NCBI GenBank assembly: GCA_964017195.1 | Contig: OZ024887.1 | Coordinates: 59,969,311 to 60,033,310 of the forward strand | Direction of reading: 5' to 3' | From: Siderastrea radians | Lineage: Eukaryota > Cnidaria > Anthozoa > Scleractinia > Rhizangiidae | Length of the DNA: 64,000 nt | Shown here: positions 28,535 to 36,400 of the stretch, in pieces | Numbering within the stretch: position 1 is the stretch's first letter | Layout: each line of letters opens with the position of its first letter | The notes under the pieces: generated by a model | Told to the model about the DNA's origin: nothing | The model's database searches: none | The model's input: the letters and a program-made list of their open reading frames with translations, nothing else | Position numbers and translations under genes: made by a program

Positions 28535-29200
28535 ATGAAAACCGCCGTGTCGTTATTGAATGGATCTCGACGTCCTGGCATCCCCTTCCCACCGGAATTA
28601 TTACAACGGATGGATTCCTTGTATGCCTTTTACCATCAACAATGGTGGTGTTATCGCAAAATGTTGAATCATTACAAGTGTATCAATGCCTTGTTCAATG
28701 GCCTGGCGTTACTCCTGATGGCCGCGGGCATGATTGCGGGTCCGCTTTTGGAGAACAGTACGTTGGTAGCCTGTTTGGCGGCGGTGGGCACCGTGGTCAA
28801 AGGATGGAATGATTTTAAACAATATCGATTTAAAGTGACCATGAGTCGGTTTGCGTTTACCACCTATGCCAAAGCCTTGACCGAATTGAAAACCTATGTG
28901 AGGGGTGTCCCCTTGGAGGACCTGGAAGGATTTTTAATCAAGATGCAAACGTTGGATGACACCATTGTGGATTTCACCCCTCCGTTACCCAAACGATGTG
29001 TCCAAGATTACCATGGTCATTTTGTGTACCAACCCTTGGAAGCCCTATGCTATGTAGACGGATGTCCTCGTCCCTTGAAACCCAAAGACTACTGGATCCA
29101 TAAAAAGCCGCTCCCTCCCAGTCCGACACTCTTAGAACCATGGCCGTCCAACGACGACGACGACGACGCAGAAAAAGGAAACAACGAGGAGGAGCTTTAA
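28535..29200 (+). CDS. Two-TM membrane protein (221 aa)
   Basis: The ATG at 28535 is three bases after the previous stop; the longer frame begins with GTG. A helical N-terminal segment (FYHQQWWCYRKMLNHYKCIN) precedes two hydrophobic segments (ALFNGLALLLMAAGMIAGPLL and STLVACLAAVGTVVKG, about 56-95). An Arg/Lys-rich helix and a soluble domain follow. The layout (amphipathic helix, two TM helices, cytoplasmic helix) resembles the SLATT/2TM type, but homology is not proven. The acidic tail (DDDDDAEKGNNEEEL) overprints the Arg-rich start of the next gene. Confidence 0.75.
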   Translation: MKTAVSLLNGSRRPGIPFPPELLQRMDSLYAFYHQQWWCYRKMLNHYKCINALFNGLALLLMAAGMIAGPLLENSTLVACLAAVGTVVKGWNDFKQYRFKVTMSRFAFTTYAKALTELKTYVRGVPLEDLEGFLIKMQTLDDTIVDFTPPLPKRCVQDYHGHFVYQPLEALCYVDGCPRPLKPKDYWIHKKPLPPSPTLLEPWPSNDDDDDAEKGNNEEEL

Positions 29201-29469
29201 TGCGTCGCAAACCCCGTTTGGTGGATAAAATTGCCCATGGCATGAGTATGTTTCTCTCAGGCCCCGCGCCTGGGTTTGGACTGGCTTTAGGCAAATTAGG
29301 CGGTCAAGCCTTAAAAGGCATTACCGATAATGTACAACATTACCGACAACGAGGTGGGGGTTGGTGGTCCGATTTCAAACGCAATACCCGTCAAGGCTAT
29401 AAAGAGACGCAAGACCTCATCAAACAAGACAAAGCCCTTCAACGTTTATTGACGGGTCGGCCATGGTGA
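29140..29469 (+). CDS. Arg-rich virion-type protein with two QRGG motifs (109 aa)
   Basis: Starts within the end of the two-TM gene in another frame. Features are a poly-Arg N-terminus, KQRGGALM at about 14-21, a hydrophobic Gly-rich middle (GMSMFLSGPAPGFGLALGKLGG) that could be membrane-active, and RQRGGGWWSDF at about 69-79. A CATAAAAAG box is 33 bp upstream. This pattern recalls adenovirus pVI/pX-like precursors (inference from composition). Confidence 0.7.
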   Translation: MAVQRRRRRRRKRKQRGGALMRRKPRLVDKIAHGMSMFLSGPAPGFGLALGKLGGQALKGITDNVQHYRQRGGGWWSDFKRNTRQGYKETQDLIKQDKALQRLLTGRPW

Positions 29470-29633
29470 GGAGAAGAAGATTACGACGACGCCGTCGTCA
29501 ACGAGGTGGTTTTTTAAATCTATTGGTCCCTGCTATGGTAGGATTAGGGAAAGCCGCGGCCTTGGAAACGGATAAACGTATAAAACGCACGATTCAAAAA
29601 GCCAATCAACGCTATCGTCGCCGTCACCGATAA
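29463..29633 (+). CDS. Mu/pX-like Arg-rich small protein (56 aa)
   Basis: Overlaps the previous stop codon by seven bases. The first 12 residues are almost all Arg, followed by QRGGFLNLLVPAMVGLG and a basic C-terminus (RYRRRHR). Adenovirus pX, the precursor of core peptide mu, has the same overall design and is cut at GG sites. A TATAAAGAG box at about 29398 lies upstream. Confidence 0.65.
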   Translation: MVRRRRLRRRRRQRGGFLNLLVPAMVGLGKAAALETDKRIKRTIQKANQRYRRRHR

Positions 29634-29636
29634 ACG

Positions 29637-29963
29637 ATGCAACGTCTTCGACGTCAATTGCCGTTTTTACGGTCCATGTTACAAGAAGCCAATGGTTCCA
29701 AACGTCAAGAGTTGTTACAACATGCCAATGCCGATCAAATCAATGCTGTGAGTGAACTGGTTTTGAACTTCTTAAAAAACAAGATTCCCGTCACACCCCC
29801 CATGCTGGCTAAACTTCAACCCTATAAAAGGGTGCTACGCGATTTGGGACGTCGTCGACATTCCGTCAAAAAACGTCGGGCGTGGTTGGTTCAACAAAAA
29901 GGACGCGGTTTGTTTCAAGGACTTCACGAGGTGTTATGTCAATGTGCTCGACCGATCCGTTAA
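29637..29963 (+). CDS. Conserved Polinton small protein (108 aa)
   Basis: Pattern: LPFLRSMLQEANGSKRQELLQHA, then QINAVSELVLNFLKNKIPV, then LQPYKRVLRDLGRRRHSVKKRR and a WLVQQKGRGLF end. I recognise this arrangement from many invertebrate Polinton-like elements, where it is a hypothetical protein. It is basic and helical. It starts three bases after the previous stop and overlaps the next gene by 28 bp. Confidence 0.75.
   Translation: MQRLRRQLPFLRSMLQEANGSKRQELLQHANADQINAVSELVLNFLKNKIPVTPPMLAKLQPYKRVLRDLGRRRHSVKKRRAWLVQQKGRGLFQGLHEVLCQCARPIR
29823..29832 (+). promoter_or_regulatory. TATA box inside the 108-aa gene
   Basis: TATAAAAGGG. No ATG occurs between the predicted transcription start (about 29853) and 29936, which supports 29936 as the start of the next gene. 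Confidence 0.65.
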
Positions 29964-30175
29964 CCCTGGCCACATGGATCACCCTGTTACAAGAGGCCAA
30001 TCGGGCCACCGACCGGTGGAAAGACGAGTGTCATTATTGGAAGCATAAATATCACCTGTTGTATCGAGAGTACAGGCACATCTTAAAGACCCGTCTTTGT
30101 GAGAGCTGTCGTCAAATAGAAGACGGGGAACTTTGCTCCGAGTGTAGTCAACCCCCATGGATGCAGTCTACATGA
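29936..30175 (+). CDS. Small protein with C-terminal zinc-ribbon-like motif (79 aa)
   Basis: The ATG at 29936 is the first after an upstream TATA box. An N-terminal helix (LATWITLLQEANRATDRWKDE) is followed by Tyr/Arg-rich sequence and CESCRQIEDGELCSEC near the end, a C-x2-C / C-x2-C knuckle. Overlaps its neighbours at both ends. No homologue recalled. Confidence 0.6.
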   Translation: MSMCSTDPLTLATWITLLQEANRATDRWKDECHYWKHKYHLLYREYRHILKTRLCESCRQIEDGELCSECSQPPWMQST

Positions 30176-30825
30176 TTCCCCACAAGGATTTGGAACAACT
30201 CGTTCAATATTACAAAGGAGAACTCACCGAAAATGCCTTGTTGAACAAAGCCGCCAAGCTCGCCGCTCAAAAACATGTCTTGTTAGCCAATCCCGAATTA
30301 CCTCCAGCCCTGGTCAATGCTCAAACCAAACCGTTGAGTCAAGAATTAATCAAGTTAACCAAACGCATTCGTCAATTTCCCGGAGGTGTGGGAGTCGGGG
30401 CCCCGGGTGGTCCACCAGGCGAAGACGAAGAGGAAGAGGCCGGGGATTTAGTGACCGGACCCGTGGAACAATGGTTGAAGCGCATGATAAAAGGAGGTCC
30501 GTCGGCTCCCAAACCCACCATTACCCCTGCTACCAGGGAAGGCGCGAGAGAACAGAGACCTTCTACCAGTCGAGGAGAAGAGAGACCTTCTACCAGTCGA
30601 GGGGATATCGGGTCGCGTTTAGAAACCATTCGAGAACGGCGCAAGACCTTGGAAAAAAAGTTAGCTGAGAGTCCTTGGGCCAAAGGCAGAGGCAAAGGGA
30701 AAGGCAAAGGCAAAGGCAAAGGCGTCTCCCGTGAAGTGCAATCATTGAAACCCTTACCCGGTTGGGAAGATTGGGCCAAAGGCAAAGCACCCCGACGACG
30801 ACGTTTGCAGTACGACAGTGAGTAA
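30157..30825 (+). CDS. Polinton virion-type protein with basic C-terminus (222 aa)
   Basis: The N-terminal domain (LVQYYKGELTENALLNKAAKLAAQKHVLL, then LSQELIKLTKRIRQF) is a conserved Polinton signature I recognise. The middle is Gly/Pro-rich and acidic (EDEEEEAGD). MIKGGPSAP fits the [MIL]xGG protease consensus. A duplicated RPSTSRGEE/RPSTSRGD phrase and a GKGKGKGKGKGK run follow. A nucleic-acid-condensing or scaffolding role is plausible, not shown. Confidence 0.72.
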   Translation: MDAVYMIPHKDLEQLVQYYKGELTENALLNKAAKLAAQKHVLLANPELPPALVNAQTKPLSQELIKLTKRIRQFPGGVGVGAPGGPPGEDEEEEAGDLVTGPVEQWLKRMIKGGPSAPKPTITPATREGAREQRPSTSRGEERPSTSRGDIGSRLETIRERRKTLEKKLAESPWAKGRGKGKGKGKGKGVSREVQSLKPLPGWEDWAKGKAPRRRRLQYDSE

Positions 30826-30828
30826 ACA

Positions 30829-31188
30829 ATGCCCGCCCACAGGAGGAGAAGGGGTATCAAACGGAAACGCACCCAACGCGGAGGGGCAGTGGATGTCCAA
30901 AAATGGATTGCTAAAACCGGCAAAGAATTTCATTGGCCTGGCTATCAATACATGGGCCCTGGGACGCATTTAGCCAAACGTCTAAAACGTGGGGATCCCG
31001 GTAAAAATCGCTTGGACCGGATTGCGAAACAACACGACATTGATTACAGCCGTGCCAAGAATTTGCAAGACAAATGGAAAGCCGATACCAAGATGATCCA
31101 AGCCATTGATAAATTACCCGGCAAGAAAACCAAGACGGAACGGGTGGTCAAGAAAATCATGCAAGCCAAGAAACGTTTAAAATTGTAA
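30829..31188 (+). CDS. PLA2-domain protein, parvovirus VP1u-like (119 aa)
   Basis: Contains the viral phospholipase A2 pattern: Ca2+-loop GYQYMGPGTHL (about 44-54), then DRIAKQHDIDYSRA (about 64-77) with the catalytic His-Asp pair. Parvovirus VP1 unique regions use this fold to breach endosomes. The N-terminus is Arg-rich with TQRGGAV, a possible maturation site. It is the last gene of the late-type cluster. The third catalytic element was not checked. Confidence 0.82.
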   Translation: MPAHRRRRGIKRKRTQRGGAVDVQKWIAKTGKEFHWPGYQYMGPGTHLAKRLKRGDPGKNRLDRIAKQHDIDYSRAKNLQDKWKADTKMIQAIDKLPGKKTKTERVVKKIMQAKKRLKL

Positions 31189-31221
31189 TTTTAATGACAA
31201 CCCCATACCATTTGTTGTGTC

Positions 31222-31227
31222 AATAAA
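31222..31227 (+). terminator. Poly(A) signal after the PLA2 gene
   Basis: AATAAA 34 bp after the stop codon, closing the plus-strand cluster. Confidence 0.65.
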
Positions 31228-31638
31228 AAATGAAAATGTCTGATTGGTTCCTTAGTACTGTCTCAAAAGAAAGATGTCGTGTCAAAAAAACAGGATTCTC
31301 AAACAGGATTCTGGAGAACCCATTGAGGTATAGACCCCCTATATACCTTGTTGAAAAATAAATAAATGACAATGTCTGATTGATATTGTTATTCTGCAGT
31401 TCGGTAGTCTTCTATAGTTCGTGTTGAGTCTCAAACAGGATTCTGGGGAACCCCTTGTGACCAAGCTCATTGTACTGTCTCAAAACAGGATTCTCAAACA
31501 GGATTCTGGAGAACTCCTTGTGATGTAGACAAATATGATCCACGTTGATAAAAAAAAAAAAATGTCACTGTCTCTTTGATCGTTCTACCACAAATGTCAC
31601 GATGGCATGTTCTGTCAAATACGGAAACGAAAAATGTT
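31228..31638. repeat. Spacer with repeated ACAGGATTCTGGRGAAC motif
   Basis: Between the convergent plus cluster and minus-strand locus. The phrase CAGGATTCT appears at least five times, three as CAAACAGGATTCTGGRGAAC (about 31302, 31433, 31495). Function unknown; no gene. Confidence 0.7.
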
Positions 31639-32973
31639 TTACGTTACTAAATCATACATTAAATCTACCCCCTCGTCGGGTGACATGTCATGAACGAGGT
31701 CTTCGGGGGGCACCAATGCCTCCAGATCAACCAATGCCTCCAGATCAAAGGAACAAGAGTCCTCCTCCACTTCCCTCAGTAACTCGGTCCACTCGTCGGG
31801 TGACAATAAATCCTGCAAAAACGAAACGTCCTCCAAGTCAGAGGGGTCCATGACTTGCGCATCCCCCGAATCCATATCCGTGAGAGTATAATCCTCAAGA
31901 AATGATTCAGAAAAAGAAATGTTCTCAAAGGTTTTCGGTATGGATTTTATAAAGTCCTCCAAGGGAATGGTCAATTTCAAGGGTCCCAATGCTTTGATTT
32001 TCTCTTCCGTTTTCTGTCTCTCTACAGAAGGTAAGGAGGCACAAAAGTCATTCAAATACATTTCCAGAGAAGGTTGCGTTCTACAATCAGACAATACCAT
32101 CCGCAGTGGTTTGGGACGAGGCACCTCCTTCTTCCTTTTGTTCTTGTTGTAGTACCTTCTTGATTTCTCCATGATCTTCTCGCGGTTATCCCAGTAGTAC
32201 TCTCTTCCTTGCGCCAGCAGCTTCTCTCGGTTCGCAGCATAATAAGCCCGACGAGCCGCCCCTCCTTTTTCACTTCTGTTGTACATTCTACTGTAGGCCA
32301 ATATTCGTTCACGATTCTTTTGACGATACTCTCGATCTCGGAGTCTGATACGTTCCCGATGTTTCTCTTTATACTTCCGATCGCTTACGGCACGACGTGC
32401 TCGGTTGTTTCGGGCCCATTGTTTTTTGGCGGCACGCCGTTCCTCCTTATGCGTCTCCTCATAACGCCTTTTAGACTCCTGCACTCGATCCGGATATTGT
32501 TCTACGTATTGTTTTTTGGCCGCACGCACTTTCTCAGGGTACTTGCGTCGGTAGTTGGCTTTTTTGCGAATATTCCTCGCTCGGGCTTTCTCTGGGTAGC
32601 GGGCATTGTACCTAGCTTTTTTCATAGCGTTCCGTCTCCGTCGTTGTTCGTCTTTTGTCAGTAACTCTGTCGTTTCGTCGTCGTCAGGGTCATAGTCTAT
32701 GTCGTTCAAGTCCTCGTCTGGATCAGAGTCGTTAAGGTCGTTGTCGTCAGGGACATAGTCCTCGTCCTTCTTGTCGTCAACGTCGTCTGGGTCAGAGTCA
32801 TCGTCGTCGTTGTTTGGTCGGTACGTCGTGCGTCGTCGGTTGCTGCGACGGAGGCCCTCGCTTACGGGAGACCTCGGGCGAGGGGGGCGGTGCTGGCGGA
32901 GGTGTGTGCGGGCGCTTAAACTCATACCGCCAGTAGTCACAACAGAAGTCGAGGCCCTCAATGAACCAGCCAC
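31639..32973 (-). CDS. Repeat-rich protein with acidic ends, possible regulator (444 aa)
   Basis: After a basic start comes a long acidic tract (about 52-97, many Asp), then about 190 residues of charged helical repeats (RKYKEKHRERI, REYRQKNRERI, YYAANREKL, YYWDNREKIM) each ending in a Tyr-Asn/Arg unit. The C-terminal region is acidic with interspersed Leu/Phe (DLEDVSFLQDLLSPDEW; SFDLEALVDLEALV), the look of an acidic transactivation domain. It is read from the minus strand opposite PolB and overlaps the 133-aa frame by 176 bp in a different frame. No TATA box precedes its own ATG, so it may be reached by splicing, frameshifting or leaky scanning. Confidence 0.7.
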   Translation of the reverse strand: MAGSLRASTSVVTTGGMSLSARTHLRQHRPPRPRSPVSEGLRRSNRRRTTYRPNNDDDDSDPDDVDDKKDEDYVPDDNDLNDSDPDEDLNDIDYDPDDDETTELLTKDEQRRRRNAMKKARYNARYPEKARARNIRKKANYRRKYPEKVRAAKKQYVEQYPDRVQESKRRYEETHKEERRAAKKQWARNNRARRAVSDRKYKEKHRERIRLRDREYRQKNRERILAYSRMYNRSEKGGAARRAYYAANREKLLAQGREYYWDNREKIMEKSRRYYNKNKRKKEVPRPKPLRMVLSDCRTQPSLEMYLNDFCASLPSVERQKTEEKIKALGPLKLTIPLEDFIKSIPKTFENISFSESFLEDYTLTDMDSGDAQVMDPSDLEDVSFLQDLLSPDEWTELLREVEEDSCSFDLEALVDLEALVPPEDLVHDMSPDEGVDLMYDLVT

Positions 32974-33199
32974 AGGTGTATTGAGGGTAGCACAGCTGGT
33001 GGAAGTAAGTGGCTCGTGCTGCCCGGGTTGCCTGAGCTGCCCCTTTGAGCTGCTCCCTCTCTTTCAGCTTCTCCCCAAACTCAGTGACACTTGAGTCCAG
33101 TGTCAACTCCTCCTTGACTTTCCTCAAGATCTCTTCCACTTCCAAATCTGCTTCAAATTCTTCAAAGGCTTCTACCAACTCTTTATGAACAACCTCCAT
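32798..33199 (-). CDS. Acidic/Cys-Trp protein, first ORF of the minus-strand locus (133 aa)
   Basis: The ATG at 33199 lies about 32 bp after a minus-strand TATAAAA, so it is the first start on the transcript. The N-terminal half is acidic and helical (ELVEAFEEFEADLEVEEILRK); the middle is Cys/Trp/Tyr-rich (LCYPQYTCGWF, CCDYWRYEF); the end is Pro- then Arg-rich. A GTAAGC donor-like site at about 32863 could splice it into the 444-aa frame. No known domain. Confidence 0.6.
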   Translation of the reverse strand: MEVVHKELVEAFEEFEADLEVEEILRKVKEELTLDSSVTEFGEKLKEREQLKGAAQATRAARATYFHQLCYPQYTCGWFIEGLDFCCDYWRYEFKRPHTPPPAPPPSPEVSRKRGPPSQQPTTHDVPTKQRRR

Positions 33200-33438
33200 T
33201 TTGAGATGACTCTGCCGGCGATTCGATTTCTTTTATAGGGGCTTATTCCTTCCCGTGATGCCCCATGGACCCTAATTAGAGAGGGGGGAGGGGGGTCCCC
33301 CCACCTCATCCCACCCCTCCCTAGGGCACCCCCTCTCCAGGGGGGCACCCTGTTTAGTGATTGGCTCCTTCCCCTCCCACGTGACATTTTGGTTCTCTAT
33401 AAAAAACGAACCCCGATCTCCAGTGACTTCATCTGATC
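33200..33438. promoter_or_regulatory. Bidirectional promoter of PolB and the minus-strand locus
   Basis: Carries TATAAAA on the minus strand (33231-33237) and TATAAAAAA on the plus strand (33398-33406, 32 bp before the PolB ATG). Between them lie G/C-run palindromic sequence (GGGGGGTCCCCCC) and CCCACGTGACA. An inverted copy lies at 17432-17669. Confidence 0.75.
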
Positions 33439-36400
33439 ATGTCCTCTCAAGAAGACGATGTGGCGGGGCCAAGTGGTCTCGCCAGACGTGACATTATCAC
33501 CATGCTCGGATTAGATATGTCGGATTCAGAGCCAGAAGAAGAGACAACACATTCCTGTGTGGGACCTTTGATTTGCACCGAAGAGCTAGGAGACAGTGAT
33601 GAGATTTGTCAAGAGGCCTTGGACCAATGGGAACAAAGCGGGGGTGGATTGGATTCCTCTGAACACGTTACCTTCCAATTTGACTTAGAACCTTTTGTGA
33701 ATCGGAAGAGTGAACGCATGGGGGTACAAGAACGTCATTTCAAGACCCAGTTACGTCAAAGGGGGAACTTGCTTCCAGGCCAAAATATAACCCAAGCTCT
33801 CGAAGAGGGATTACGTCGAGCCGTCGATCAAGTGTTGACCACCACGCCTGACCTCCACGATCAAGATCGCCTCTACTTTACCATCGCCTCCGATCGCCTG
33901 CACAATAATTTTCAGGGGTGGGGATTACGGGCAGGGGAATGGCGTCGAGACACAGAACGGGTGGAAGCTCTGTTCCAACGTTTAGCCCAAGCCCTCAACA
34001 GCAACGAACAATTTGAAATGGACGATTCCTTTCAAGTGTCCATCACGCAAGTTCATCATGCTCCTCAAGGTACCGGCAGACCCCGTCGTGGCAAACCCGG
34101 CCATCCCACCATGACCCTGTTGACAACCAACAAACGGTCGGTCATCCGCATCCAAAATGATGACGAACTCTGTTGTGCCAGAGCCCTCGTGGTCGCCAAA
34201 GCTCGCGTGGACCAGCACCCGAAATACAACAGCATCTGCAAAGGAAGGCCCCTGCAGAGAACCCTAGCTCTGGACCTCCAGAATGAAGCCAAGGTACCCC
34301 TCGGTCCTTGCAGCTATGACGCCTTGACCCAATTCAGTCAAGCTCCCTCCCTCACCGGTTACCAGATCATCCTGGTGGATGCACAGCGATCGTTTCACAT
34401 CACGACGTTTGGACCCCTTTCTGACAAACAACTGATCCTGTTGCACAACCAAGACCATTATGATGTCATCACCAAATTGCCAGGATTTTTCGGGTCCAGT
34501 TATGTGTGTGCGGATTGTTGGAAACCCTATGACCATGAGGAACGGCATCGATGCACCAAGACCAAGTTGTGTGGAGCCTGTCGACAGAAAGATTGCCCCG
34601 ACTTTCAATATGCGTACCCCCGACACCTGAAAGCCACTCAACGTTGCGGGTCGTGTCATCGGGACTTTTTTGGACCCGCGTGTTTGGAAGCCCATTCCAG
34701 CAAGACCCATGCGGGCAAACCCATCACGGGCCTTCAGACCTCCGTGTGCTCTCAACGATACCGATGCCCTGACTGTTATCAACAAAATGTGGGCTTGTCC
34801 CGCATTCAACGTCACCGTTGTTTCCACATAGACTGCCCGTCTTGTCATCAGTACGTCGACGCTGACCACCACCGTTGTTTTATACAAAGAGCCCCCAAAC
34901 CTCAAGACCAAAAGAAGAGAAAGAGGACCCGTCAAAAAGGTCCTCGCGCCAAACGAGGTGCCGCCGACGCGGAACCCCCTGCCTCCTCTTCCGAGGACGA
35001 GGATGACCTGCCACCCTTACACGTCTTCTTTGATATCGAAGCCATGCAACCCCAGGAAAAACACCTTGCCAATCTCGTCGTGGCCGAAACCGAAGACAAC
35101 GATGAACCCAAGCCTTTCCCAGGTCCCACCTGTATCCGTGACTTTCTGGAATGGTTGGATACCTTGACCAACTATGACACAAGACAAGTCAATGTCATCG
35201 CCCATAACTTCCAGGGGTACGACGGGTACTTTATCATCCAAGAATACTATGGGGACAACCGGATCGTTCAACAACTCCGCAACGGGTGTAAACTCTTAGA
35301 GATCAAACATGACCGCATCCGGTTCATCGATTCAATGAGTTTCTTCCAGATGCCCCTCTCCGCGTTTCCCAAAACCTTTGGCTTGACCGAACTCTGCAAA
35401 GGGTACTTCCCCCACAAGTTCAACATACCTAACCATCAACAGTACGTGGGCATCCTCCCCTCACGCGATTACTACATGCCTGAGACCATGACCCTCGAAG
35501 GACGACAAGCCTTTGAAACCTGGCATCAAGAGCAGCGTGCCAAGAACGTCGTGTTCGACTTTCAGAAAGAATTGCTCGCCTATTGTCAATCGGATGTACG
35601 TCTCTTGAAACAAGGATGTCTGACTTTCAAACGCCTGTTTGAAGACTTGACCGGCTTCAATCCCTTTGATCACGTCACCATTGCCTCGGCTTGTAATCGA
35701 GATTTACGTATGAACCGGATGATCCCCAACAGTATTGCCAGTGAACCCGCCGGTCCTAAGGGGTGGAGAGACAACCACATCAACCACTCCCTCCCAGCCA
35801 TTCAATGGTTAACCTGGTGCGATCACCAACTACGTCAACGCGCCCTCCAAGATCTTACCCCCGCTGATCTACTGGCCAATGCCCATCCAGAGCCTCAGTA
35901 CATCCAACATGCCCGAAATCAAGGCGAGTATAAGATCCCCGGGACCAACATCCATGTGGATGGTTATTGCCCCGACACCCATACCGTCTACGAATTTCAA
36001 GGCTGTTTCACCCATGGATGCCCGGCCTGTTATCCTCATCGCTACGAAAAACATCCCCGCAACCATGATCGGACCATGCAGGACGTCTATGACGCCACCC
36101 AAGACAAAGTCCAAAAACTTACCGACCAAGGGTACAACGTCCTTCAAATCTGGGGATGTGAATGGGACCACCTCCGAGACACCCACCCAGAGATCGACGC
36201 CTTCGTCCGGGAACTCAACTTCATCCAACCCCTTGAACCTCGAGAGGCTTTCTGTGGAGGTCGTACCAATGCCATCAAACTCTACCATCATATCACCCCT
36301 GGCCAAAAAATTCACTACATCGATGTCACCTCCTTGTACCCATGGGTCAACAAGAAGTCTGTGTACCCCAAAGGACATCCGAAAATCATCTTCGCCCCAG

